A stretch of DNA of 34,824 nucleotides from Myxococcales bacterium (GCA_021847645.1 JAJZQG010000074.1:1-34824); one strand, 5' to 3'. Counted from the first letter of the stretch, positions 1 through 9,799 are shown. A program made the numbers and translations. The notes: generated by a model from the sequence alone, not told the origin.

Positions 1-373
1 CTCGCACCCGTCGAGTCAACCCGGACAGCGACGTGCGCTGCGCCGGGCTTCGAGTGCAAATCGACGGCAGTTTCACCCATCGGCGGCAGAATCGGACGGC
101 GGCCTCGGACCGGATTGCGCAGCCCACACGGGAATCGGACAACCCACGATGCCTGGATGGCAATGAGCACGACATGCCCATCCGCAATAGCGCCGAGGAT
201 GAGGACTCCGGGCACACGGTACGGAAGCACGGAGTCCTTGGGCAGGTTTGAGGCCGGCGGTGCCCAACGCGGGCATCGAGTCCTCGCCGGGCCCAAGGCC
301 CGACCGATACTAGCCTGGGCCAAAGGGCGGCTGCCTGGCCCCGCGCCTTCGGCGCTGTGAAGGAATCGGTGCG
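1..373. other. Non-coding stretch downstream of envC
   Basis: I recognise no gene here. Short open frames exist on both strands, but none has a familiar motif or a convincing ribosome binding site. The stretch lies 3' of the minus-strand envC gene. A short perfect hairpin (6-bp arms 288-293 and 297-302, 3-nt loop) sits about 70 bases past the envC stop. It could be part of a terminator, but no T-tract follows it. Confidence 0.4.
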
Positions 374-1381
374 CTAGAGTCCCATCCAGGGCGTCGGGTC
401 GAGCGTGTCGGGGCCGTGCCGCAATTCGAAGTACAGCATTCCGCGGCTGCCCGAGGCGCCCACCGTGCCGATCCGCGAGCCGGTACCGACCTCGTCGCCA
501 ACGTGCACGTCGATGGTCGCGAGATTGCCACTTACGGTGAAGTAGTTGTCCCCGTGATCCAGGATGACCACGCGGCCGTACTCGGAATACTCGTCGGCAA
601 AAGCAACCCGTCCTCCGAACACCGCGCGAGCCGGCGTGCCCACCGGGGCGATCATCTCCAATCCGGGTCCACCCGCGCCCGGGCGACTGACCACGCGAAT
701 CTCGGCCCTGCCCGCGAGTGGGAACGGAAGACGTCCCTTGACCGACCGGAATCCGTCCAGAGACGGCGCGGTGGGCTCGTCCGGGCCGGCGGGGCCCGAC
801 GGTCCCGGGGCCGCGCCGTAGATCGCCGTGTACTCCGAAGGGCCCGAGGACGAGTCGAAGGCGCGCTCGAACGCGAGCTTGCGGTCCTGCGATTCCTGCA
901 TGGCCGCGCGGGCCACCGCCATCGCCTTGACTTGAACCTCCAACGGCACCTTCCGATCCTCGAGCTGCTGGCGCCGCTGCAGCAACGCCAGCTCGGTCCG
1001 ATTGAGCTCGACCGCTTGCTGCGCGTCGTCGCTCAGCGCTCGTCGGAGGCGCTCCACTTTGGACGTGTGCTCGAGCAATCTGTCGAAGCCGGCCCCCAAG
1101 GGCAGCAGGCCCGCGTGGACCATCCGGTACCAGGTCCGGCCTCGCGCCGACATGCGCCGATTGACCTGGTCCTCTTGGCTGCGTACCCGATCCAGCTCGG
1201 CATCGAGCGTCTTCATGTCCCGCGTCACCCGATCGAGCTGCTGCTCGGCCGCGGCGCCCGGGGTGTTGTCGGCCGTGACGTCCGGCGTAGGCATGTCGGC
1301 TTGTGCCAGGCCCGCCGACACGGCGAGCGCCATCAGGGAAACGGGGAGCAGGCTCAGGGGTCGACTGCGCATCGGGCTCAC
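374..1381 (-). CDS. envC: EnvC-like murein hydrolase activator (degenerate LytM/M23 domain)
   Basis: This is a 335-residue secreted protein. Residues 1-28 form a signal peptide ending AQA. Residues about 45-170 are rich in Glu, Arg, Gln and Leu and look like a coiled coil. Residues about 235-335 form a LytM (M23) domain. The zinc ligands of active M23 peptidases are absent: the HxGxD site reads PGLEM, the middle His is lost, and the HxH site reads MLYF. E. coli EnvC has the same kind of degenerate site, and its C-terminal LYFE(I/L)R...P.PW pattern is matched here. EnvC does not cut peptidoglycan; it activates septal amidases under control of FtsEX. The GTG start overlaps the ftsX stop by four bases (GTGA), so translation is probably coupled. 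Gene order ftsE-ftsX-envC supports the call. The alternative is a generic M23-family protein. Confidence 0.82.
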   Translation of the reverse strand: MSPMRSRPLSLLPVSLMALAVSAGLAQADMPTPDVTADNTPGAAAEQQLDRVTRDMKTLDAELDRVRSQEDQVNRRMSARGRTWYRMVHAGLLPLGAGFDRLLEHTSKVERLRRALSDDAQQAVELNRTELALLQRRQQLEDRKVPLEVQVKAMAVARAAMQESQDRKLAFERAFDSSSGPSEYTAIYGAAPGPSGPAGPDEPTAPSLDGFRSVKGRLPFPLAGRAEIRVVSRPGAGGPGLEMIAPVGTPARAVFGGRVAFADEYSEYGRVVILDHGDNYFTVSGNLATIDVHVGDEVGTGSRIGTVGASGSRGMLYFELRHGPDTLDPTPWMGL

Positions 1382-2247
1382 ACCGTCGCCATGCTCTTGA
1401 GGCTGAAGTGGGAGGACACCGCGCCGAGCACGGCGCCCAGGACCACGAGCCCCGCCACGGCATACCAGGGCAGGAATGTCGGCGACACGCCCAGAATCAG
1501 CGTGGCAATCTCGGCAACGCGCGCTTGGACGATCGCGTAGATGATGCCCAGGATGGCGACGGCCGCAGCGGCGCCCGCGGCACCAATGACGCAGCCTTCC
1601 ACCACGAACGGGCGTCGGACATATTGCTCCGTGGCGCCCACCAGCCTCAACACGTCCACCTCGATGCGTCTTCGCTGCAGGGCGAGACGGACGGTGGAGG
1701 CAACGACGGACACCACCGCAGCGAGCACGACCAGGGCGAGCACCAGGCCGCCCACCACGCCGGCTTGCAGCAAGCCCTGGAGCTTGTCGGTATAGCGCTG
1801 GTAGGTTTCCACCGACTCGACCACCGGCAGCTTCTTCATGTTGGCGGTCATGCCCTGCAAGTCCACGTCGCTGACCGTGCTGGCCATGTCGACCTCCAAG
1901 GATGCGGGGAACGCCTCCGGGGGAAGAGCCGCGAGGCTCGCGTCCGAGTCGTCGTTGACGACTTCACGCCGCGCATCCGCGGGCGAGACATAGCGCACCG
2001 TCGTGACCCCGGGCGTCTGCTCGAGGGCATGTCGCAGGTCCGAAACCATCGCGTCGGTGGCACCGTCGCGCAGGTAGACCGACGCGCGTCCGGCGCGAGC
2101 CCAGCGATGGCGTACCTCGTCGAGATTGACGACGACCAACAGTGCCGAGGCGAGGCACACGAATGCCACGGCGAGGGAGAACGCCGACAACGCGTGCAGC
2201 TTCCAATCCGCCTTGCCACCGCGCCACGCTCTGCTTGCTGTCGACAT
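1378..2247 (-). CDS. ftsX: Cell division protein FtsX (ABC transporter-like permease)
   Basis: This 289-residue membrane protein has the FtsX layout. TM1 lies at about residues 17-42 and is followed by a periplasmic domain of about 115 residues. Three more membrane segments lie at about 163-195, 215-243 and 258-285. Between TM2 and TM3 is the conserved cytoplasmic stretch RRIEVDVLRLVGAT, typical of the family. FtsX with FtsE forms an inner-membrane complex that transmits ATP-driven conformational change to periplasmic hydrolase activators such as EnvC at the septum. The gene starts 36 bases after the ftsE stop, and a purine-rich GAAGGAAGGG lies upstream of its ATG. Its stop overlaps the envC start. 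Confidence 0.93.
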   Translation of the reverse strand: MSTASRAWRGGKADWKLHALSAFSLAVAFVCLASALLVVVNLDEVRHRWARAGRASVYLRDGATDAMVSDLRHALEQTPGVTTVRYVSPADARREVVNDDSDASLAALPPEAFPASLEVDMASTVSDVDLQGMTANMKKLPVVESVETYQRYTDKLQGLLQAGVVGGLVLALVVLAAVVSVVASTVRLALQRRRIEVDVLRLVGATEQYVRRPFVVEGCVIGAAGAAAAVAILGIIYAIVQARVAEIATLILGVSPTFLPWYAVAGLVVLGAVLGAVSSHFSLKSMATV

Positions 2248-2283
2248 GAAGCTCGAACCCTTCCTTCTCTGATCGAATCCGCT

Positions 2284-3156
<873 letters not shown>

Positions 3157-3346
3157 AGCGGCACCCCTATCAGCCACGTCCGGATCGAACCAAGTTTTCG
3201 GCGGCAACAGGGAAGCGCTGCCGCCCGTGCGAGCTTCGGGTCAGCAATTCGAGTGCGACTCGCCTCGGTCCAGGTACCGGCAGGCGAGCGTGTGTATTAC
3301 AACCCCCCAACGGTCCGCTGACCCGACTCCCCGAGCAACCCAACCC

Positions 3347-4225
3347 ATGCGTATCGTCTTCCTCGGCCTGCCCCTGGCGGCCGTCCTGCTGATGAACGAC
3401 GGCCACCACGTCGTCCTGGCCGGTGTGCGGCGCCACCTCGCCGTAGGCGCACGTCGTCTCCGCAGGGCGGGCGTACCCGTCGTCCTGGAACCCCACGAGG
3501 ACTGGGCATCCTTCCGCAGCATCGCAAAACAGGTGCATGCCGACCTGCTGGTCAGCTGGTTCTTCACGCGCAAGATCCCCATGGACCTGGTGGGCACCTG
3601 CCGCTTGGGTGGTATCGGTGTGCACCCGTCGCTGCTCCCACGTCATCGCGGACCGGACCCGTTCTTTGCGGCGATCGACGCGGGCGACGAGGTGACGGGC
3701 GTGACGGTGCACCGGATTGCCGAGGACTACGACACGGGAGCCGTGCTGGCGCAGCGCTCGATCCGTCTCGATCCGAGCTGGAATGCCTGGGATTTGGCCA
3801 GGAAGCTGGATCGGCCGTCGCTCGACGCGCTTCGCGAGACGGTGCGCCGGGCGGCGTCGGGCGACGAGTTGGTGGGATACGAGCAAGACGAGAGCGAGGC
3901 GACCGAGGCTCCGCAGCCCGGGTATGAAGCGCGCGAGCTGCACTGGGCACTTCCGGCAGCCACCATCGTTCGTCGCATTCGCGCGCTGGCACCCGCGCCC
4001 GGGGCGGTGACGTCCGTGGGCGACCAGTGTTTGACGATTGTGCGGGCGACGGTCACGGATGCCGCGCCGCGTGCGCTCGAGCCAGGAGAAGCGGCGGTGG
4101 TGCACGGCACCGTGATCGTCCGCGCAGGGGATGGCGGCGTGGAGTTGCAGGAGGTGGAGATGGACGGCGAGAGACTCTCCCGCGCGGAGCTCGCGATGCT
4201 CGTTGCACGAGCCTCGGGGAAATGA
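3347..4225 (+). CDS. Methionyl-tRNA formyltransferase-like protein (Asn of active site replaced)
   Basis: This 292-residue protein aligns with Fmt/ArnA-type formyltransferases that use 10-formyl-tetrahydrofolate. The core motif reads GVHPSLLPRHRG (from residue 91), where Fmt has NVHxSLLPRWRG. The catalytic His (H93) and the Asp of the DTG motif (D129) are kept with exactly the Fmt spacing of 36 residues, but the catalytic Asn is Gly91. The C-terminal half keeps the Fmt C-domain pattern (LHW, then RRIRALAPAPGA). The protein is somewhat shorter than Fmt (about 315). No def (peptide deformylase) gene is next to it, as often accompanies true fmt. It may be a paralogue with another amino-sugar or amine substrate, or with reduced activity. 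The start at 3347 was chosen because the Rossmann-like MRIVFLG begins there. Confidence 0.7.
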   Translation: MRIVFLGLPLAAVLLMNDGHHVVLAGVRRHLAVGARRLRRAGVPVVLEPHEDWASFRSIAKQVHADLLVSWFFTRKIPMDLVGTCRLGGIGVHPSLLPRHRGPDPFFAAIDAGDEVTGVTVHRIAEDYDTGAVLAQRSIRLDPSWNAWDLARKLDRPSLDALRETVRRAASGDELVGYEQDESEATEAPQPGYEARELHWALPAATIVRRIRALAPAPGAVTSVGDQCLTIVRATVTDAAPRALEPGEAAVVHGTVIVRAGDGGVELQEVEMDGERLSRAELAMLVARASGK

Positions 4226-4253
4226 GCTAACGTAGGGAACCTGGGAGCAGACG

Positions 4254-5591
4254 ATGTCCGAGATCGTTACGACCGCAAGAACAGCACGAGAGCTACTGGC
4301 GAAGGGGCTGGGGGGGTTGCAGGCGAATCCGGGCGTGTTGCCACAACACCTGGAAGCCGCTGAGCCAATCGCAGCAGCCATGGGCGCGCTGCACCGCATC
4401 GAGCGCAGCGCGGGGGCGGACGTCGGCACTGCCGCCCCGCAGGCACTCGACTCGATCCGCAAAGCCCTGGGGATCCTGCAAGCGAGTGCGACGCAGGATC
4501 CCTCGATGGTCTCTGTGATGGAGACGGTGGCATCGTCGCTGGGGCACGCGTTTGCGCTGACGAGAATGCAGCCTCCTGCCGCCGGGCAACCCGCGGTGCC
4601 GGCAGCTCCGGCTCAGCAGCCTGCGCCCCAGGCGCCGGTGGTCCAGGCGTGGCAACCGCAGCCCGCGGCGCAGCCGCAGCCCGCGCAACCCGCGTGGCAA
4701 CAGCCGCCCGCGGCGCAGTCGCAGCCCGCGCAACCCGCGTGGCAACAGCCGCCCGCGGCGCAGCCGCAACCCGCGCAACCCGCGTGGCAACAGCCGCCCG
4801 CGGCGCAGCCGCAGCCCGCGCAACCCGCGTGGCAACAGCCGCCCGCGGCGCAGCCGCAACCCGCGCAACCCGCGTGGCAACAGCCGCCCGCGGCGCAGCC
4901 GCAGCCCGCGCAACCCGCATGGCAACCGCAGCCCGCGGCGCAGCCGCAGCCCGCGCAACCCGCGTGGCAACCGCAGCCCGCGGCGCCCTACGCGCCGCCG
5001 CCCCAAGCCGCTCCGTACGCGCCACCCCAAGCGGCGCAGCCCTGGCAGCAGGCATCCGCGCCTCAGGCCGCACCCTACGCGCCGCCGCCCCCAGCGGCGC
5101 AGCCCTGGCAGCAGCCCGCACCCCAACCCGCGCCCAATGCCGCGGCCCAGCCCGATCCCTTCGCGCAGCGCCCGGCCGCGCCCGCCCAGCCCGTCCCCGC
5201 ACAACCGGCGCCTCCTGGCCCGGCACCGTCGCCCTACGCCGTGGCCCCCAAGTATCCGCTGATCGAGGCAGAGCTTGGAACCCACAGCCCGACCAACTTC
5301 TACAAAGGACTCTCCGGTAACGATGTCGTCGACCACGGCGGCATCTTCGTGGCCACCTACAAGATCCCGTCGGTGGGCGAGACGCTCCGCGTGCACGTCT
5401 CGCTGCCGGGCGGATACGAGTTCGAGGCGGTGGGGGTCGTTCGTTGGACGAGGGAATCGCGCGACTCGATGACGACCGAGATCTCGCCTCCGGGCTTCGG
5501 TCTGCAGTTTACCCAAATCAGCCCGGAAGCCCGCCAGCTCGTCTATCGCTACGCGCGCAACCGCGAGCCGTTGTTCCACGACGACCTGTAA
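4254..5591 (+). CDS. PilZ-domain protein with long Pro/Gln/Ala repeat linker
   Basis: This 445-residue cytoplasmic protein has three parts. Residues 1-110 are an Ala-rich, probably helical N-terminal domain of unknown family. Residues about 115-325 are a low-complexity Pro/Gln/Ala linker containing seven 15-residue repeats. Residues about 335-440 resemble the myxobacterial PilZ family (TIGR02266). PilZ domains usually bind cyclic di-GMP through RxxxR and (D/N)xSxxG. Here I see no RxxxR, and the second motif reads NDVVDHGG without the Ser, so nucleotide binding is doubtful. GGGAG precedes the ATG at good spacing. The gene is followed after four bases by the peptidase-barrel gene, which suggests one transcript. 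Confidence 0.75.
   Translation: MSEIVTTARTARELLAKGLGGLQANPGVLPQHLEAAEPIAAAMGALHRIERSAGADVGTAAPQALDSIRKALGILQASATQDPSMVSVMETVASSLGHAFALTRMQPPAAGQPAVPAAPAQQPAPQAPVVQAWQPQPAAQPQPAQPAWQQPPAAQSQPAQPAWQQPPAAQPQPAQPAWQQPPAAQPQPAQPAWQQPPAAQPQPAQPAWQQPPAAQPQPAQPAWQPQPAAQPQPAQPAWQPQPAAPYAPPPQAAPYAPPQAAQPWQQASAPQAAPYAPPPPAAQPWQQPAPQPAPNAAAQPDPFAQRPAAPAQPVPAQPAPPGPAPSPYAVAPKYPLIEAELGTHSPTNFYKGLSGNDVVDHGGIFVATYKIPSVGETLRVHVSLPGGYEFEAVGVVRWTRESRDSMTTEISPPGFGLQFTQISPEARQLVYRYARNREPLFHDDL
4650..4964 (+). repeat. Seven tandem 45-bp coding repeats
   Basis: Seven in-frame 45-bp units encode the 15-residue motif WQQPPAAQPQPAQPA, with small variations (WQPQP in the first and last units, one Ser). An eighth, degenerating copy starts at 4965. 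The near-identity of the central units suggests recent expansion or contraction by slippage or unequal exchange. It is a protein linker, not a CRISPR or an intergenic repeat. Confidence 0.95.
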
Positions 5592-5595
5592 CTTC

Positions 5596-8562
5596 GTGAC
5601 GAGACGACACCGTCCACGCCTTGCGCCCAGCGCAGCGCTGGTCGCCTTCCTGGCTGCAGGCTCTGCACGAGCAGCGGACGATCCGTATCTGCAGTGGTGG
5701 ACCATCCGCACGCCCCACGCGCGGGTGCACTACTACAAGGGACTGGAGCCCATCGCCGAGCGCGTGGCCGATGTGCTCGAGGGCCTCTATCCGCAGATGA
5801 CCGCGGAGCTCGGCTGGGCGCCGACGCAAGTCACCGAGGTCGTGCTGACCGACGGCACGGACTCGGCCAACGGCTCGGCGACGGCTCTGCCCTACGACGA
5901 GGTGCGGCTGTTCGTCACGGCGCCGGACGACATGTCGCCGTTGGGGGACTACGACGACTGGTATCTCGAGCTGGTTTCGCACGAGTACACGCACATCCTG
6001 CACACCGACAACATCACGGGCGTGCCGGCGATCATCAACGCGGTGATGGGACGTACGCTGGTGCCCAACCAGAGCCAGCCCAGGTGGTTGCTCGAGGGGC
6101 TTGCCGTGATCGAGGAGTCGCGTCACACCACGGGCGGGCGCCTGCGATCGTCGATGTTCGACATGATGCTCCGCGCGGACGTGCTGGACGACCGGTTGGT
6201 GCCGCTGGACCAGATGTCGAATTCCGCGCGTCGATGGCCGCAGGGCAACATCTGGTACTTGTACGGCTCGCGGTTCCTGGGGTGGATAGCCCAAACCTAC
6301 GGGCCCACCGTTCTTGCGGCGGTCTCGAGCGATTCCGGAGCCCAGCTGATCCCGTTTGGTCTCAACCGGTCCATTCGTCGCGCGACGGGACGCACCTACG
6401 TGGAGCTGTACGACGGATGGACGCGATGGCTGCGCAAGACCTACGGTGCGCAGGTCGATGCAGTGCAAGCGAGGGGACTTCGGGAGGGAACGCGCATCAC
6501 CTGGACCGGGCAGAACGCCGGGCGTCCGCGATTCGTCCCGCCCGTAGCGCGCAAGGCGCAGGGCTATGCCGAGGTCATCTACCAGCAGTCCGGCGACGGA
6601 CGCGCCGGGTTCTACCGCGAGGTCCTCGACTCGCCGCAGCACCCCCGGCCCGGGCGCCCGGAGCTGCTCGTGCGCACGTCGTTCCCCGGTTCGGCCTCGT
6701 TCGAGCCCGACGGCAGCCTGCTGTACAGCTCGGATGACATCTGGAAGAGAGTCTACTCCTTCGACGAGCTGATGAGGCTGCCGGCCGGGGCCGATGCGCC
6801 CTCGGGGATGGGGGCGGCCGTGCAGCGCCTGACCGACGGAGCCCGGGCGCAGGATCCGGATGTCAGCCCGGATGGCCGGTCGGTGGTCTTCACCGTGACG
6901 CACAGGGGTACGGGGTATCTGAAGATCGCGTCGATCACGCCGGAAGGTGCGATTGCCGACATCCGTACGCTGGTGCCCAGCGCCGCCTTCGAGCAGGCGT
7001 ACACGCCTCGCTATTCCCACGACGGGCGGATGGTGGCCTACAGTGCGTGGACGCGCGGCGGCTTTCGCGACATTCGCCTGGTCGATCTGCGCACCGGGCG
7101 CGTGCAGGAGCTGATGCACGACCGGGCCATGGACATGCAGCCCAGCTTCTCGGCCGACGGCCGATGGCTGCTGTACAGCTCGGATCGGACGGGCATCGCC
7201 AACGTGTATGCGTATGACCTGACGACGCACGAGACGTTTCAGGTGACGAACGTGCGGACCGGGGCATTCCAGCCCGAGCTGTCACCAGATGGGCGCACGC
7301 TCCTGTACGTGGGGTACACGTCGGACGGCTACGACTTGTACTCGATGCCATTCGATCGGTCGCAGTTCCTGACCGCGGAGCCGTCGCGCATCGAGCGGGT
7401 GGACGGCCCCGCGTTGTTTGCGCGGCACGCGTACTCCAAGCGTCCATACGATCCGCTGCCGTCCCTTCGGCCCAGGGCCTTCACCCTCAAGTACGGTCCC
7501 GGCACCTACGGCCAGGCGCTTACCGTGCAGACACAGGGCAGCGATGCGGTCGGGCATCACTCCTTCCTCGCATCGATGAACATCGAGACCGAGGAACCCG
7601 TGCCGTACGCAACGTTGTCGTACGTGTACGGCGGGCTGCCGTTCGACTACTACACGACCTTGTTCCGCGCGGTGGCTCCGCGCCGCGGCTACCTGGTGAG
7701 CGATCAGGAGCCCCTGTGGCTCGAGACCTCGTGGGGCTGGACCAACGGAATCGCGTACACCAAGCCGCGCGCGTACGACTCACAGGCCTACACGCTCAGC
7801 TACTCGATGGTGCACATCGACGGAACCTTGCCGATCCCTCGACAGCCCGACCCGTATGCGCAAGTGGGACGCGATCCGTTGCGGGGCTTCGTGGGCGTGG
7901 TGCACGGCGGCTGGTCGTACTCGAACGCGGAGCAGTACCTGTACAGCGTGGGATCGGAGCGAGGGTTCTCCCTCTCGGCGACCGTGGACGTGGGCACGGA
8001 GCTGACGGCGAGCCAGTACGACATCTACGCGTTCTCCTACGGAATCACGAAGTACACGCCGATGCCGTGGCTGGCGCACCACACGCTGGCGATGCACGTG
8101 GGAGGCGCGACGGCGGCGGGCAACTATCCCCGGCGGGGGCTGTACTACACGGGTGGGTTCTTCGACACGAACTACCGTGACCTGATCTACCAGACGGTGT
8201 TTCAGAGCGCGTTCGTGCTTCGGGGCTACAAGCCGGTGACGTTCATCGGCAGCCAGTACCACCTGGCGAACGTGGAGTACCGCTTTCCGATCGTGAACGT
8301 GGACCACGGCATCTCGACGGTTCCGATCTTCCTGCAGCGTATCAGCGGCAACGCGTTCGTGGACTACGGCGGCGCGTTCAACGAGCTGGACGTGGAGCAC
8401 TGGCGGGACCAGTTCCACACGGGCGTGGGAGCAGAGCTGTGGATCGACCTGGAGCTGGGCTATCACATGCTGCTCGACATCCGGGCCGGGTATGCGAAGG
8501 GCTTTGGGCAGTACGCCGAGCCTGGCGGGCAGAAGTACCTGGTGCTGGCCGCGCCGTTCTGA
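5596..8562 (+). CDS. Secreted HEXXH metallopeptidase-like / TolB-type propeller / outer-membrane barrel protein
   Basis: This 988-residue protein has a signal peptide at residues 1-26 (ending ARA). Residues about 30-280 form a gluzincin-like domain with HEYTH at 129-133 and a plausible third zinc ligand, E167, in WLLEGLA. Residues about 410-610 contain PD40/TolB-like propeller repeats, recognisable by DPDVSPDGRSVVF, RYSHDGRMVAYS, SFSADGRWLLYSS and ELSPDGRTLLYV. The last 350 residues are rich in Tyr, Gly and alternating hydrophobics and end in Phe, as expected for an outer-membrane beta-barrel of the BamA/D15 type. It would place a peptidase and propeller in the periplasm, tethered to a barrel. 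The GTG start at 5596 is four bases past the PilZ gene stop. Substrate and role are unknown. Confidence 0.8.
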   Translation: MTRRHRPRLAPSAALVAFLAAGSARAADDPYLQWWTIRTPHARVHYYKGLEPIAERVADVLEGLYPQMTAELGWAPTQVTEVVLTDGTDSANGSATALPYDEVRLFVTAPDDMSPLGDYDDWYLELVSHEYTHILHTDNITGVPAIINAVMGRTLVPNQSQPRWLLEGLAVIEESRHTTGGRLRSSMFDMMLRADVLDDRLVPLDQMSNSARRWPQGNIWYLYGSRFLGWIAQTYGPTVLAAVSSDSGAQLIPFGLNRSIRRATGRTYVELYDGWTRWLRKTYGAQVDAVQARGLREGTRITWTGQNAGRPRFVPPVARKAQGYAEVIYQQSGDGRAGFYREVLDSPQHPRPGRPELLVRTSFPGSASFEPDGSLLYSSDDIWKRVYSFDELMRLPAGADAPSGMGAAVQRLTDGARAQDPDVSPDGRSVVFTVTHRGTGYLKIASITPEGAIADIRTLVPSAAFEQAYTPRYSHDGRMVAYSAWTRGGFRDIRLVDLRTGRVQELMHDRAMDMQPSFSADGRWLLYSSDRTGIANVYAYDLTTHETFQVTNVRTGAFQPELSPDGRTLLYVGYTSDGYDLYSMPFDRSQFLTAEPSRIERVDGPALFARHAYSKRPYDPLPSLRPRAFTLKYGPGTYGQALTVQTQGSDAVGHHSFLASMNIETEEPVPYATLSYVYGGLPFDYYTTLFRAVAPRRGYLVSDQEPLWLETSWGWTNGIAYTKPRAYDSQAYTLSYSMVHIDGTLPIPRQPDPYAQVGRDPLRGFVGVVHGGWSYSNAEQYLYSVGSERGFSLSATVDVGTELTASQYDIYAFSYGITKYTPMPWLAHHTLAMHVGGATAAGNYPRRGLYYTGGFFDTNYRDLIYQTVFQSAFVLRGYKPVTFIGSQYHLANVEYRFPIVNVDHGISTVPIFLQRISGNAFVDYGGAFNELDVEHWRDQFHTGVGAELWIDLELGYHMLLDIRAGYAKGFGQYAEPGGQKYLVLAAPF

Positions 8563-8644
8563 GCGCGGACGGCAGCGAGAGGATCGACGCGACGCGCAGC
8601 GCACGGGCTGCGTTCGCTCGGCCGTGCGTTGGGCCGTGCCGCGT

Positions 8645-9799
8645 TCAGTTGGTGTTGAGCTCGACGCGCAAGAGCTTGCGGCCGATGAACAGGTAGTCGC
8701 CGTGCTGCAGCTCGCGCTCGTCCTTGACGCGCACGTAGGTGCCGTTGCGGCTGTTGAGATCGGTGAGCGTGAGTTTGCCGCCGACCTCTTCGATACGGCA
8801 GTGGGTGCCGGACATGTAGGGGTCGCCGGGGAAGTTCAGGTCGCCGCCCTCGCGGCCGATCTGCAGCGACGAGGACCGCGCGCACACGACCATGCCCGGC
8901 GAGCCGCCCTGGAAGATCTGCACGACGCGGAACGGGCCCGCGTGCTTGGGCGACGAGTAGAAGTAGGTGCCGTCGGCCATGGGCGGGTCGTTGGTGAAGT
9001 TGATGGGCTCGATGCGGAAGACCTGCTCGCCCGCGAGGAACACGTCGTTCATCTCGATGTCGACGGTGCCGCGGATGCGGATGTACACGCCGTTGCGGGA
9101 GCCCTCGTCGCGAACGACCAGCTTGTTGTTGCGGTAGAAGAAGTTGGCGTGCTTGGGGGAGATGAACGGATCGTCGGGGAACTGCAGGTTGCCCGAGCGG
9201 CCGGCGATGTGCTCTTCGGCGCGCAGGTGATACGAGAGTCCTTCCATGCCTTCGCCGCGGATCAGGACCAGCTTGGCCTTGGCCGGGTTCTGCATGTCGC
9301 TGAAGAAGACCGTGCGCGCGTTAAGGATCTCGGGCGGGACAGCGGCGCCGCAGCGCCCACAGAACTTGTGGCCGACCGGGACGGCGGCCTGGCAGGACAG
9401 GCACACGTAGTTTCGTGCTTGCTCCATGAGCTCCTCCTGAGAGAGATGCGCGTACGGACTCGGCGCCCCCGGCGTGGGGGATGAACGCGCCGACGGTACC
9501 ACTTCCACGGACGGGGTGGGACCGGGAACGGGCCGCGTGGGGCCGGCTGGGCTGCGCGGCGTGCTGTCGACCGAAACCCCGGGGGGCTTGAACGCGGGCG
9601 AAGACCCTGCGGGACGAGGCGCCACGGCCGGCTGCAGCGGCGTCTTATCGAGCGGGACCGGACCCGACCCGGAGCCCGGGCGGAACGAGGCGGCCGGCGG
9701 CGCAAACAACGACAGATCGTGCCCGCAGGCGCACGTCGTCGTGCCCATGGGGCTGAAGCGGTCACACCTGCCGCAGACGATTCCGATCTCGAAGTCCAT
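8645..9799 (-). CDS. Zinc-ribbon protein with two FHA domains
   Basis: This 384-residue protein opens with a Cys cluster (CGRCDRFS...CACG, residues about 9-27). A Pro/Ser-rich linker follows, then a second zinc ribbon (CLSC...CGRCG, about 132-150). Two forkhead-associated domains follow. The first carries GRSGNLQF, SPKHANFF and SRNGVYIR. The second carries IGREGGDLNF, SGTHCRIE and NSRNGTYVR. FHA domains bind phosphothreonine peptides, so the protein is probably a reader for Ser/Thr kinase signalling; a Hanks-type kinase lies at 27157-28404. I chose the ATG at 9799, where the conserved zinc ribbon begins, over an ATG 33 bases upstream with no visible ribosome binding site. It is convergent with the barrel gene, with 82 non-coding bases between. 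Confidence 0.85.
   Translation of the reverse strand: MDFEIGIVCGRCDRFSPMGTTTCACGHDLSLFAPPAASFRPGSGSGPVPLDKTPLQPAVAPRPAGSSPAFKPPGVSVDSTPRSPAGPTRPVPGPTPSVEVVPSARSSPTPGAPSPYAHLSQEELMEQARNYVCLSCQAAVPVGHKFCGRCGAAVPPEILNARTVFFSDMQNPAKAKLVLIRGEGMEGLSYHLRAEEHIAGRSGNLQFPDDPFISPKHANFFYRNNKLVVRDEGSRNGVYIRIRGTVDIEMNDVFLAGEQVFRIEPINFTNDPPMADGTYFYSSPKHAGPFRVVQIFQGGSPGMVVCARSSSLQIGREGGDLNFPGDPYMSGTHCRIEEVGGKLTLTDLNSRNGTYVRVKDERELQHGDYLFIGRKLLRVELNTN

Noticed and set aside
3170..4462. Minus-strand open frame of 430 residues opposite the formyltransferase-like gene
   Set aside because: No motif is seen, while the plus strand carries the conserved SLLP and Fmt C-domain patterns.
4650..4985. Regular 45-bp direct repeats that could suggest a CRISPR-like array
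   Set aside because: There are no unique spacers, the units are contiguous and in frame, and they encode a Pro/Gln/Ala linker within a clear gene.
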